A stretch of 31,455 nucleotides of DNA from Competibacteraceae bacterium UBA6584 (GCA_002433805.1 DJIW01000058.1:1-31455), one strand, 5' to 3'; positions 22,884 to 31,450 are shown, counted from the first letter of the stretch. Made by a program: numbers and translations. The notes: a model not told the origin generated them from the letters alone.

Positions 22884-23690
22884 TCAACTCCACAAGGCGC
22901 GTACGCCGAAGTAAGCCACATCCTTGCAGCGCCGCAGCGCGCCCTTCAGCAACGACGATTGCGGCCGGGTGCAAAAGGTCATGCTCAGGATGATCCGCAG
23001 TTCGTCTTCCTCCAATCGGGTGACCTTATGGAAGACTTTTGCCCCCTCAAACACGATTAAGGTGTTGGGAGGCGTCGGCACCATCACGTCGCTGTCGTCC
23101 TGACGGATCATCAGGCGCGCCGAGGAGAGTCGGTCTTCGCTAAGATGGCGGTTGACCAGCGGCAGCAAGACGGTGAAATGGCGGCCGTTGTAAAAATTGT
23201 AATCATAATGCCAGCCGATGTGGTCGCGGGGCCGATCGTAGAACAGCAGCGAACAGGCGCTTTGATCGTTGATCGGAGTGGGGACGAGCGCCTCGCCGGT
23301 CACCGCCGAGCACAGCCAACGCACATAATCAGAGCGGTAAAAGGCCACGATTTCCGGGGCGAGATCGTGTAAATCTTCATAAGCCACCGTGCCGCCCTGT
23401 TTGTGCGTGGGGAAATAGCTGCGCTCGGGTTGCCGGCAGCGCAGCGCGGCCTCTCGCAGCGCGGCAAAACTGATGGGGGGCAAAGCGTCCGGGATAACGG
23501 CGAGGCGCGACCGGAAATGAGGTAAGGTTCTCGGCAGATCCTTGGGCAACTGGAGCGCGGGACCGCATTCGGCGTCCAATTGGCGCTGGCGCGCTTGCAA
23601 GCGGCGATACTGGCGCTGCTTGCGCGATTTAAGACCGGCAAAGGCCAGCGCGCCGGCGGCGGCAGGCAGCAGTACAAGTTCCGCCAGCAT
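22884..23690 (-). CDS. Membrane-anchored 2OG-Fe(II) oxygenase
   Basis: This 268-residue protein starts at ATG 23690 with GGAG about 9 bases upstream; the frame is open further upstream but overlaps the preceding gene. Residues 1-20 are a hydrophobic anchor followed by a basic stretch (KSRKQRQYRR). The double-stranded beta-helix has the iron facial triad H161-x-D163 (GWHYDYNFYNGRHFTVLLPL) and H221 (KVFHKV), with R232 for 2-oxoglutarate (ELRIILSMTF). It resembles prolyl-4-hydroxylase-type oxygenases. It is not the phytanoyl-CoA-type PhnY, so AEP hydroxylation is not shown, although it adjoins phnW. The substrate is unknown. Confidence 0.75.
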   Translation of the reverse strand: MLAELVLLPAAAGALAFAGLKSRKQRQYRRLQARQRQLDAECGPALQLPKDLPRTLPHFRSRLAVIPDALPPISFAALREAALRCRQPERSYFPTHKQGGTVAYEDLHDLAPEIVAFYRSDYVRWLCSAVTGEALVPTPINDQSACSLLFYDRPRDHIGWHYDYNFYNGRHFTVLLPLVNRHLSEDRLSSARLMIRQDDSDVMVPTPPNTLIVFEGAKVFHKVTRLEEDELRIILSMTFCTRPQSSLLKGALRRCKDVAYFGVRALWS

Positions 23691-23749
23691 CGCGACACTC
23701 CGCTGGGCTGATTGATCGGGAAAACGGTAAAAAACCGCGAGCCTGGCGT

Positions 23750-24478
23750 TCAGACGTACAGGCTGACCATCTTGCACCACGCCGGCGCGCTGTGGGCGCG
23801 GCCGCGCCAGACATGCAGGGCGTGCCAGATGCCTTTGTTCCACAACGTTTCGCTGAACTGCCGGTTGTTACCCATGAAGGGGTCGGTATCGCCCACCGCC
23901 AGCACGATATCCAGCCGTCGCAACTGTTCCAGCAACCCCTGGTCGTAGGCGTTGGTGAGAAAATGGCTGGGCGTATGAAAATACACCTGCTCGTCGTAGT
24001 GGCCGTCGAATAGATCGCGAAAATCCTCAATGGCGCCGGTCAGATCGTAGCGACCGCTGAAAGCCGCCACCTTGGAAAAACAATGCGGGTGGCGGAACGC
24101 GAAATTGATGGCGTGAAACGCGCCGAAGCTACAGCCGTGGGCGATCACGCAGGGGTGATCGTTCTTGTTCCACATCAGCGGCAGCACTTCATGCCGCAGA
24201 TAATCTTCGTACTGCTGATGCCGGCGCAGCCGATCCTGCGGTTGATTCCAAAAGCAGTAGAGACTTTCCTGATCGATGCTGTCCACGCAGTAGAGCTGCA
24301 AATGGCCCCGTTCGATTTTCTCGCCCAGAGCGGCTGTCAAGCCGAGATCTTCGTATTCGTGAAACCGCGCGCATCGCGTTGGAAACACCAGCACCTTAGC
24401 CCCGGCATGACCGAACACCAGCAATTCCATATCGCGCCGAAGATGAGGGCTATACCACTTGTGATATTCCCGATTCAT
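23750..24478 (-). CDS. Esterase-D-like alpha/beta hydrolase
   Basis: This 242-residue cytoplasmic alpha/beta hydrolase of the putative-esterase type has nucleophile S117 in AHGCSFGAFHA, an Asp near residue 197 (AVGDTDPFMGNN) and His residues near 222-228 (WHALHVW). It has no signal peptide. Its start is preceded by a long stem-loop leader (24485-24538). Downstream, 59 bases separate it from the 2OG oxygenase gene, so the two are probably cotranscribed. The physiological ester is unknown. Confidence 0.75.
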   Translation of the reverse strand: MNREYHKWYSPHLRRDMELLVFGHAGAKVLVFPTRCARFHEYEDLGLTAALGEKIERGHLQLYCVDSIDQESLYCFWNQPQDRLRRHQQYEDYLRHEVLPLMWNKNDHPCVIAHGCSFGAFHAINFAFRHPHCFSKVAAFSGRYDLTGAIEDFRDLFDGHYDEQVYFHTPSHFLTNAYDQGLLEQLRRLDIVLAVGDTDPFMGNNRQFSETLWNKGIWHALHVWRGRAHSAPAWCKMVSLYV

Positions 24479-24484
24479 CCGCGA

Positions 24485-24538
24485 AACCCCTCAACAGATT
24501 GAGTTCTCGATAAGCTAACTCAATAAATTGACGGGGTT
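24485..24538 (-). promoter_or_regulatory. Long nested inverted repeat in the esterase leader
   Basis: Outer arms AACCCCTCAA (24485-24494) and TTGA-c-GGGGTT (24528-24538) enclose perfect inner arms ATTGAGTT (24498-24505) and AACTCAAT (24517-24524) around an 11-base loop. It lies in the 77-base gap between two esterase genes and ends about 7 bases upstream of the ATG at 24478. There is no T-tract. It is probably a structured 5' leader or an operator. Confidence 0.55.
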
Positions 24539-24555
24539 ATGACAAGACAAGCCGG

Positions 24556-25518
24556 TTAGTCGTCCTTGAAAAAATACGCTAACGCATCCTGTAGCCTAGC
24601 ATTTTCGGCCGCCGAGCCGCTGTGGTCGAAATGGCCGGCTTGGAGCACGAACAGTTCCTTATGGCCAGCGAGCGCGTTAAAAATGGCGAACTGACCCGGC
24701 GGCGGCACCGCCGGATCGAAACGGGCGGCGGCGATGTGGACGGGAATATTCAAATGGCCCGCCGTCGCGGCGGCATCGAAATAGCGCAGCGTCTCCAACG
24801 CCCGTCCGGTTCGCCGCTGGTAGCGTCGGATAGCCTCCCCGCTACCGACGCAGGGCAGCGTCAACCGCAACGGGTGGTGGCCAAAACTGGGGACGTTCAA
24901 ATGAGCGCGATGGAAGCGTTCGTCCCACGGCAAGGCCAGCGCGCCGATACCGCCTCCAAAGCTGACGCCCATGTAATCCAGCCGTCGCGCCGCCGTCGGA
25001 AACAACTCCAGCAGGGCCGAGGCGGCGCACCACACTGTATCGGCCGCGCAGAAACCGTGAATGTAGGTTTCGCGTCGCGCGATCCCATGGAGCACATGCT
25101 CGTCTGGACCGGCGGGCAAGTCGGTGCGAGCGCTGCGGGAAATGCCTCGCGCGCAAGGGAAAATTACAGCGGCCCGCCCGAAGGGCAAATCGAAATCTGG
25201 CCCCTCTCGGCCGCCGTAGCCATGGCCTATCACCACGCCGCGCTCGACCGGTCCGTCGCGCGGCCGAATCAGCCAACCGCCGATCCGCGCGCGCTGCAAC
25301 GACGTAAATTGCACCAGAAATACGCGGGTGTCCGGGCGCGGGCTCGGGACTTCCTGGAGGTCCGGCGCTACATCGACTGTCCGGGCACGCGCTTGAAGAT
25401 CACGCCAAAACGGCGCGAGATCGACAGGCCGTTGCGGCGTGGGAACGGCGAGCAACGCCGCCAGATCGTAACCGTGAGTGGGGTCGAATGGATAGGTATG
25501 GTGAAAAATAGGCATCAT
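24556..25518 (-). CDS. Acetylxylan-esterase-like (AXE1) alpha/beta hydrolase
   Basis: This 320-residue protein starts at ATG 25518. Family marks are the GGWLIRP strand, GVVIGHGYGGREGPD as the oxyanion region, nucleophile S186 in MGVSFGGGIG, an Asp near residue 267 (AARFDPAVPP) and a His near residue 297 (QAGHFDHSG). AXE1/cephalosporin-C-deacetylase enzymes remove acetyl groups from sugars or small molecules. There is no signal peptide, so the substrate is cytoplasmic. It is the first gene of a likely minus-strand run with the second esterase and the 2OG oxygenase. Confidence 0.8.
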   Translation of the reverse strand: MMPIFHHTYPFDPTHGYDLAALLAVPTPQRPVDLAPFWRDLQARARTVDVAPDLQEVPSPRPDTRVFLVQFTSLQRARIGGWLIRPRDGPVERGVVIGHGYGGREGPDFDLPFGRAAVIFPCARGISRSARTDLPAGPDEHVLHGIARRETYIHGFCAADTVWCAASALLELFPTAARRLDYMGVSFGGGIGALALPWDERFHRAHLNVPSFGHHPLRLTLPCVGSGEAIRRYQRRTGRALETLRYFDAAATAGHLNIPVHIAAARFDPAVPPPGQFAIFNALAGHKELFVLQAGHFDHSGSAAENARLQDALAYFFKDD

Positions 25519-26051
25519 CCAAGCGGGCGTTCAGCCTCGATCACCGCGGCGCCGAATGTCCTTAACGGAGTCTGTTGACGCACGAAAACGAGCGGCCTTC
25601 AGAAGACGGCGTCAAGAATAACGGAGATCGGCAGACTGCAACACTAAAAGCCTTCAAAGCCGCGACAGGGTATTGACCCAAACTTCCCAAGCCGCAAACC
25701 AAGACTCAACCGAGCTTCGCGGCGGTGCGTTCCCGGGCTTGTCGGCTGCGACCATGACATGAATCCTCCCATTAACCCAAGGACGGCGCTTGCAAAATTA
25801 CTCTCCGTCCTTTGCAAACAATGCACCGTGCATGAGTAGCCTCGCTTTTTCAGGTGATTTTCGTCTTCAACTTGCCATCAAACGGACATCAATCCATCGC
25901 TATCGCTCCGTATCGTGCTTGTCGGAAACCGCTTCCGGGGTTCGGGCGCGAAATGTCCTGGCCGATTTGGTTACTGGCGCTTTCGCTAGAAAGAGTGGTC
26001 CTCGATTATGGTTTCGCTTCACTCGGACTTAGGCGTTTTAGGAGAGTGCAA
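25519..26051. other. Long divergent intergenic region with inverted repeats
   Basis: There are 533 bases between the AXE1-like gene (minus) and DUF3141 (plus). Visible elements are AAGGACGG (25779-25786) with its complement at 25803-25810, and the palindrome ATGCAC-C-GTGCAT at 25819-25831. The DUF3141 frame is open upstream to 25854, but that part lacks a start signal and the good ribosome binding site is at 26039. A possible small minus-strand gene is listed separately. No confident promoter hexamers. Confidence 0.45.
25654..25755 (-). CDS. Possible 33-residue small protein
   Basis: The ATG at 25755 lies 9 bases after GGAGG. The frame reads MVAADKPGNAPPRSSVES and then an amphipathic Trp-rich stretch WFAAWEVWVNTLSRL before a TGA at 25654. 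The composition is protein-like, with an ordered amphipathic C-terminal helix. Another ATG four bases upstream opens a longer frame in a different phase. No family is recognised; an association with storage-granule or membrane surfaces would be speculation. Confidence 0.3.
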   Translation of the reverse strand: MVAADKPGNAPPRSSVESWFAAWEVWVNTLSRL

Positions 26052-28274
26052 ATGAGGTTCAATATCGTCGATAAACTCGTTCGATCCCAAGGCGACGCTG
26101 ACGCTCAAGATGGCAGCGTCAACCCGCTTGAAATGTTTTATCCCTTTGCCGCGATTCAGAACGCCTGGTTTGAGTACTGGGTCGACGCGGCCCAGCGTTC
26201 GATTCTATTCTGGGATACCTTGCGCGAGCGGGGCAACCTCTTCCTCGCTCACCGCGCTGCGGGCGAACCGCCGATTCTGGATTTCGACTACGATCTCATG
26301 TTGGACGCCCGCACGTTCAAACATCCGGCCAATTACGCGCTGCTGCGCATCCACCCCAAGCCGGGCATGACCATCGATCCGAAAAAACGGCCGTTCATTA
26401 TCGTCGACCCGCGCGCCGGCCACGGTCCCGGCGTCGGCGGCATGAAGGAAGACAGCCAAGTCGGCGTCTCCTTGCGCGCCGGCCACCCCACCTACTTCGT
26501 CATGTTCTATCCTGAGCCAGTACTTGGCCAGACCTTGAGCGATGTCGCGGCGGCGGAAGCGCGCTTCGTCGAAGAGGTCACCCAGCGGCATCCCGACGCC
26601 GAAAAACCCTGCGTGATCGGCAACTGCCAGGCCGGTTGGGCGGTGATGGCGCTGTCGGCGGTGGAACCCGGCCTGATGGGACCGGTGGTGATTTGCGGCG
26701 CGCCGATGTCGTATTGGGCCGGGGCCGACGGCAAGAACCCGATGCGCTACCTGGGTGGCCTGGCGGGCGGGGCCTGGATCACCTCGTTGCTGTGCGATAT
26801 GGGCGGCGGAAAATTCGACGGCGCGAACCTGGTCGCCAACTTCGAACGTCTCAACCCCGCCAACACGCTGTGGATCAAACACTATAACCTGTATGACAAC
26901 ATCGATACCGAGCGCGAGCGCTTCCTCGAATTCGAACGCTGGTGGACCGGCTTTTTCCTGCTGAACAAGGAAGAGATGACCCAGATCGTCAACGATCTGT
27001 TCATCGGCAACAAGCTCCAGCGAGGCGAGGTGCGGCTCAACGGCGCGCGGATCGACCTGAAGGACATCACCGCGCCAATCGTGGTGTTCGCCTCCAGCGG
27101 CGATAACATCACCCCGCCGCAGCAGGCGTTGAACTGGATTATCGGCGTCTACGGCAGCGACGAGGAAATCAAGCGCCACGGTCAGACCCTCATCTACAGC
27201 CTGCATCCGGACATCGGCCACCTCGGCATCTTCGTTTCCGGCAAAGTCGCCCAAAAACAGCATCACGAGATCAACGAAACCATCGATTTCATCGACGTGC
27301 TGCCGCCCGGACTCTACGAGCTGGTGGTGGAGAAGATGCCAGAAGGCGCGGGCGACGATCCGGACGACCGTTATCTGACCCGCTTCGAACCGCGCTCCAT
27401 CGAGGATATCCGCGCGCTCGATGACGGCAATCCGGAAGCCGACTACTTCGCGCCCGTCAAGCAGGTCTCGGAGTTGAACACCCAGTTCTATGAAGCCTTT
27501 ATCGGTCCTTGGGTGCGCGCGCTGGCGACCGAACCGATGGCGGAAACGCTGCGCGAATGGCACCCGTTGCGCCTGCAATACCGCCTGCTGTCGGATGAAA
27601 ATCCCTTCATGTGGCCGCTGAAAATGTTGGCGCCGATGGTGCGGGCGCAGCGCCGGCCGGCTGCCGAAGACAACCCGTTCCGCGCCAACGAGCATCGGTT
27701 ATCCGAAAACGTGATCGCCGCGCTCGACCATTATCGCGAATGGCGCGACCGGACGCAGGAGACGCTGTTCAAAGCGATTTACGGCCCCAAGGCGCTGGGG
27801 GCATTCCTGTATGACGCGGAAGATCTGGCCGTCGAAAAAGTCGCGCCCATCGTCCGTTCCAAGCGCGAGCAAGCGGACCTCGACGCCGCCATCGAACGCG
27901 CCAAGGAACGGATGGATCACGGCGGTTTCGCCGAGGGTTGGGCGCGCATCGTGGCGACGCTGATGCTGGGTTCGGGCGGCATCAACGAACTGGAGCTGGA
28001 AGCCGGCCGCAAGGCCCGCGAACAGCATCCCAAGCTGGCGCGGCTGTCGGTGGCGGAGCGCAAACGGTTGTTGAAGGAGCAATCCCACATGGTGCAACTG
28101 GACCCGGATCGGGCCATCGGGGCCTTGTCGAGCTTGTTGCCCACGCCGCAAGAACGGCGCGAAGCCTGGAACATGGCCAAAGTCATCGCGGTCGGCGATG
28201 GTGCGATCGACCCCAAGCAACAGAGCGTGCTCGACCGTCTCTCGCAAGCGCTCGAACTCGACCGGGCCGCTTGA
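26052..28274 (+). CDS. DUF3141 protein, PHA-synthase-like alpha/beta hydrolase
   Basis: This 740-residue protein starts at ATG 26052 with AGGAG 8 bases upstream. An N-terminal helical part (residues 24-70, including AIQNAWFEYWVDAAQRS) resembles polyester-synthase or granule-associated N-termini. Then comes an alpha/beta-hydrolase core with a Cys in the lipase-box position, C192 (IGNCQAG), D351 (SSGDNITPP) and H390 (HPDIGHLG). This spacing matches the Cys-Asp-His triad of PHA synthases. A long C-terminal helical region (about 480-740) is specific to DUF3141. It heads a plus-strand run with MaoC-Pta, acetate kinase and FabI. No enzymatic role is established; a role in polyhydroxyalkanoate metabolism is inferred. 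Confidence 0.82.
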   Translation: MRFNIVDKLVRSQGDADAQDGSVNPLEMFYPFAAIQNAWFEYWVDAAQRSILFWDTLRERGNLFLAHRAAGEPPILDFDYDLMLDARTFKHPANYALLRIHPKPGMTIDPKKRPFIIVDPRAGHGPGVGGMKEDSQVGVSLRAGHPTYFVMFYPEPVLGQTLSDVAAAEARFVEEVTQRHPDAEKPCVIGNCQAGWAVMALSAVEPGLMGPVVICGAPMSYWAGADGKNPMRYLGGLAGGAWITSLLCDMGGGKFDGANLVANFERLNPANTLWIKHYNLYDNIDTERERFLEFERWWTGFFLLNKEEMTQIVNDLFIGNKLQRGEVRLNGARIDLKDITAPIVVFASSGDNITPPQQALNWIIGVYGSDEEIKRHGQTLIYSLHPDIGHLGIFVSGKVAQKQHHEINETIDFIDVLPPGLYELVVEKMPEGAGDDPDDRYLTRFEPRSIEDIRALDDGNPEADYFAPVKQVSELNTQFYEAFIGPWVRALATEPMAETLREWHPLRLQYRLLSDENPFMWPLKMLAPMVRAQRRPAAEDNPFRANEHRLSENVIAALDHYREWRDRTQETLFKAIYGPKALGAFLYDAEDLAVEKVAPIVRSKREQADLDAAIERAKERMDHGGFAEGWARIVATLMLGSGGINELELEAGRKAREQHPKLARLSVAERKRLLKEQSHMVQLDPDRAIGALSSLLPTPQERREAWNMAKVIAVGDGAIDPKQQSVLDRLSQALELDRAA

Positions 28275-28450
28275 ACGAGCCTGAAAAATTGGCCGGTCGC
28301 CGACGCCCGTCGCAACGGCCGAGGGGCCAAGTTTGCTGGAGCCGACGCGGGTGGAACACGCGCGCCAAAGCGTTCTCCACCCAAGCCCCCAGCGCCGGTT
28401 TCAAACCCACTCACAGCAGCCCGGCAGCGGCCGGGCCCATCGGATTAGCC

Positions 28451-29863
28451 ATGAATGACTTTATCGAGAATAAAACCTTCGACGAAATCGAAATCGGCGA
28501 CCAAGCGAGTTTGACCCGGACACTGGATCACGAAGGGGTGGCAGCCCTCGCCAGCGTCACCGGCAACTTCAATCTGGTCGATTTGGACCCCGGTCCAGCC
28601 GACACCTCGATGTACGGCCGGGGCGCGGGACAGGCCAGTTGGTCGGCGATGCTGTTCGCCACATTGGCCGGCACGCGGCTGCCCGGTTTGGGTTCGGTGG
28701 CCAAGCGCATCGAAGTCCGCCTGCACCAGCCGGTCGCGCTCGACGTGCCGGTCACCGCGCACGCCGAGGTTCGGGAAAAACGCGCGGATACCGGCTTGGT
28801 GCTGCTGCATTGCTGGTCCGTCGGTCCGAGTGGCGAAGAAATCGCCAGCGGGCTGGTCGAGGTGTTGGCGCCCAAGGAAAAGATGCGGTATGAGAGCAAG
28901 GACCTGCCAAAAATCCAGGTTCGGCGCGAAGATCGCATTCAGGAACTGCTCCAGTCCTGCGAGGGCGTGCCCGCGCTGGCGTGCGCGGTGGTGCACCCGT
29001 GTAGCCCCGACGCCCTGCGCGGCGCGATCGAAGCGGCCGAACATCAGGTGATCACCCCGATTCTGATTGGCCCGGAATCCAAAATCCGCGCCATCGCCGA
29101 ACAGGAAAACCTGGATATTTCTCCCTACCGGCTGGTGCCGGCCGAACACAGCCACCATTCCGCCGAACTCGCGGTCGCCATGGTGCATTCCGGCGAGGCG
29201 CAAACCTTGATGAAAGGCAGCCTCCACACCGATGAACTGCTGGCTGAAGTGGTCAAAAAAGACGGCGGCCTGCGCACCGAACGGCGGATCAGCCATTGTT
29301 TCTTGCTGGCGGTGCCGACCTTCCCACGCTGGATCATGGTCACCGACGCCGCCATCAACATCGCGCCGAGCCTGGAAGACAAGCACAACATCATCCAAAA
29401 CGCCATCGACCTGGCGCGCGCCATCGGCATCGCCGAACCCAAGGTGGCGATTCTTTCAGCGGTGGAAACGGTGACCAACAAGATTCCCTCCACGTTGGAG
29501 GCGGGCGCGCTGTGCAAGATGGCGGATCGCGGCCAAATCGTCGGCGGTATTCTGGACGGACCGTTAGCCTTCGACAACGCCGTCGACGAGGAGGCGGCCC
29601 AAACCAAGGGCATCCGTTCGCCAGTGGCCGGCAAGGCCGACATTTTGGTGGTGCCGAATCTGGAAGCGGGCAACATGGTGGCCAAGCAGTTGACCTTCAT
29701 GGCCGACGCCGAAGCCGCCGGCATCGTGCTCGGCGCGCGCGTCCCCATCGTCTTGACCAGCCGCGCCGACAGCGCCCGCGCCCGGCTCGCATCCTGCGCG
29801 GTGGCCGTGCTGTTCGCCGAGGCTCAGCGCCAGGGCTTGGTGTTGCAAAAACCGGCGGGGTGA
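28451..29863 (+). CDS. MaoC-like / phosphate acyltransferase fusion
   Basis: This 470-residue protein starts at ATG 28451. Residues 1-150 form a hot-dog MaoC/(R)-enoyl-CoA-hydratase-like domain. Residues about 160-468 form a phosphotransacetylase/phosphotransbutyrylase domain (LMKGSLHTDELL, RRISHCFLL, VTDAAINIAPS, GARVPIVLTSRAD). This is the known enoyl-CoA hydratase/phosphate acetyltransferase fusion architecture. Unusually, the hydratase motif (D-x-N-P-x-H in active enzymes) reads N39-F-N-L-V-D44, so that half is probably not catalytic. The Pta half would convert acyl-CoA plus phosphate to acyl phosphate for the kinase encoded 6 bases downstream. DUF3141 lies 176 bases upstream. Confidence 0.88.
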   Translation: MNDFIENKTFDEIEIGDQASLTRTLDHEGVAALASVTGNFNLVDLDPGPADTSMYGRGAGQASWSAMLFATLAGTRLPGLGSVAKRIEVRLHQPVALDVPVTAHAEVREKRADTGLVLLHCWSVGPSGEEIASGLVEVLAPKEKMRYESKDLPKIQVRREDRIQELLQSCEGVPALACAVVHPCSPDALRGAIEAAEHQVITPILIGPESKIRAIAEQENLDISPYRLVPAEHSHHSAELAVAMVHSGEAQTLMKGSLHTDELLAEVVKKDGGLRTERRISHCFLLAVPTFPRWIMVTDAAINIAPSLEDKHNIIQNAIDLARAIGIAEPKVAILSAVETVTNKIPSTLEAGALCKMADRGQIVGGILDGPLAFDNAVDEEAAQTKGIRSPVAGKADILVVPNLEAGNMVAKQLTFMADAEAAGIVLGARVPIVLTSRADSARARLASCAVAVLFAEAQRQGLVLQKPAG

Positions 29864-29868
29864 GCGGC

Positions 29869-31050
29869 ATGAAACCTGGTATTTTGGTCATTAACGCGGG
29901 CTCGTCGAGCATCAAATTCGCCGTATTCCGGGATGCCGCCCAAATCGAACCCCAGCTATTGCTCAAGGGCCAGATGGAGGGTTTGGGCAGCGACCCGAAC
30001 TTCCGGGTCAAAGATGCGTCGGGCCAAAGCGTCGAGGAACGGGACGAATGGCCGCGCGGGTCATCGCTCGACCACGCCGGCGCGCTGCGCTACATTTTGG
30101 ACTGGCTAGACGAGTGCGCCAGCGAGGTCAAAATCGGCGCGGTCGGACACCGGGTCGTGCACGGGGGTTTGAGTTACGACCGGGCGGTTCAAGTCGATGA
30201 AGGCGTTATAGCCGATCTGGAGCGATTGATCCCGCTCGCGCCCCTCCACCAGCCGCACAACCTGGCCTCCATCCGCGCGCTGGCTGAAGTGGCCCCGGAA
30301 CTGCCGCAAGTCGCTTGTTTCGACACCGCGTTCCATCGCGCCCAACCCCGCGTGGCGCAACTGTTCGCCCTGCCGCGCGCACTGTTGGACTCCGGCGTAC
30401 GCCGTTATGGCTTTCACGGCCTGTCTTACGAATATATCGCCCGACGCTTGCCCGATTACATGCCCGCCGGCAAAGTCGTGGTCGCGCACCTGGGGTCGGG
30501 CGCCAGCCTGTGCGCGCTCCAGGATGGCCGCAGCGTGGAAAGCACGATGGGCTTCACCGCCGTGGACGGGTTGCCGATGGGCACTCGCACCGGCGCGCTC
30601 GATCCCGGCGTGGTGCTGTATCTGCTGCAAGAGCGCGGCTACGACGCCAGGGCCATCGAAAAGCTGCTGTACAAGGAATCCGGCCTGCTGGGCGTTTCCG
30701 GCATCTCCAACGACATGCGAGATTTGCTGGAAAGCGACGACCCGAACGCCGCCGAGGCGGTCGAGCTGTTCGTTTATCACGTCGGCAAGCACGCCGCCGC
30801 GCTGGCGAGCGCCCTGGAAGGACTGGACGCGCTGGTGTTCACCGCCGGCATCGGCGAAAACGCCGCCGCGGTGCGCGAGCGCGTCTGCCGCCGGTTGGAA
30901 TGGCTGGGCGTCCGGCTGGACCCGGAGGCCAACCGTCGGGGCGGGCCGCGCATTTCGACCGAAGCCAGCCCGGTGTCGGTTTGGGTGATCCCGACCGACG
31001 AGGAGCGGATGATCGCCTTGCACGTCCGCGATTGCCTGCGCGCGGCCTGA
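29869..31050 (+). CDS. ackA: Acetate (or short-chain acyl) kinase
   Basis: This is a 393-residue ASKHA-fold kinase. The motifs are complete: VINAGSSSIKF, GHRVVHGG, ACFDTAFH, YGFHGLSYEYI, HLGSGASLCA, TMGFTAVDGLPMGTRTG and FTAGIGENAAAVRE. It makes ATP and acetate (or propionate/butyrate) from acyl phosphate. It starts 6 bases after the phosphotransacylase gene, so the two act in sequence: acyl-CoA to acyl phosphate to acid plus ATP. Chain-length preference cannot be read from sequence. Confidence 0.93.
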   Translation: MKPGILVINAGSSSIKFAVFRDAAQIEPQLLLKGQMEGLGSDPNFRVKDASGQSVEERDEWPRGSSLDHAGALRYILDWLDECASEVKIGAVGHRVVHGGLSYDRAVQVDEGVIADLERLIPLAPLHQPHNLASIRALAEVAPELPQVACFDTAFHRAQPRVAQLFALPRALLDSGVRRYGFHGLSYEYIARRLPDYMPAGKVVVAHLGSGASLCALQDGRSVESTMGFTAVDGLPMGTRTGALDPGVVLYLLQERGYDARAIEKLLYKESGLLGVSGISNDMRDLLESDDPNAAEAVELFVYHVGKHAAALASALEGLDALVFTAGIGENAAAVRERVCRRLEWLGVRLDPEANRRGGPRISTEASPVSVWVIPTDEERMIALHVRDCLRAA

Positions 31051-31084
31051 CCGGCTTCCTCTCAGATCTCGTTTGGAGAACACC

Positions 31085-31450
31085 ATGTCACCGCCTCTGG
31101 AACGCTATACCCCACCCGCCGACGATCCCATCCAGCGGATCGATTTCGCTGGGCTAGCCGGCAAAAAAGCCCTGATCCTCGGCATCGCCAACGACCAGTC
31201 CATCGCCTTCGGTTGCGCCCGCGCCATGCGCCGGATGGGCGCGGAGATCGCGCTGACCTATTTGAACGATAAAACCAAGCCCCACACCCAGCCGCTGGCC
31301 GAGGCGCTCGACGTGCCGCCAGAACTCTATCTGCCGTGCGACGTGCGGGTCGAAGGCCAGATGGAGGCGGTGTTCGCCGCCATCGGCCAGCACTGGGGCC
31401 GGCTGGACATCGCCATGCACTCCATCGCCTTCGGTAAGCGTCCGATTTAA
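31085..31450 (+). pseudogene. fabI: Enoyl-ACP reductase FabI, 3'-truncated by a mobile-element end
   Basis: The start is at ATG 31085 (GGAG at 31075). Residues 20-116 match FabI: the cofactor motif GIANDQSIAFGCARAM, the CDV strand, and WGRLDIAMHSIAF. There the similarity stops at residue 116-117, and GKRPI plus a stop follow, encoded by sequence that begins GTAAGCG at 31434 and matches the inverted window start. FabI normally has about 260 residues, so the C-terminal half, with the catalytic Tyr and Lys, is missing. The product would be inactive unless the break is an assembly effect. Confidence 0.75.

Noticed and set aside
25854..26051. 66-codon N-terminal extension of DUF3141
   Set aside because: The frame is open, but the strong AGGAG site and ATG at 26052 match the natural start. 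The extension reads like translated intergenic sequence.
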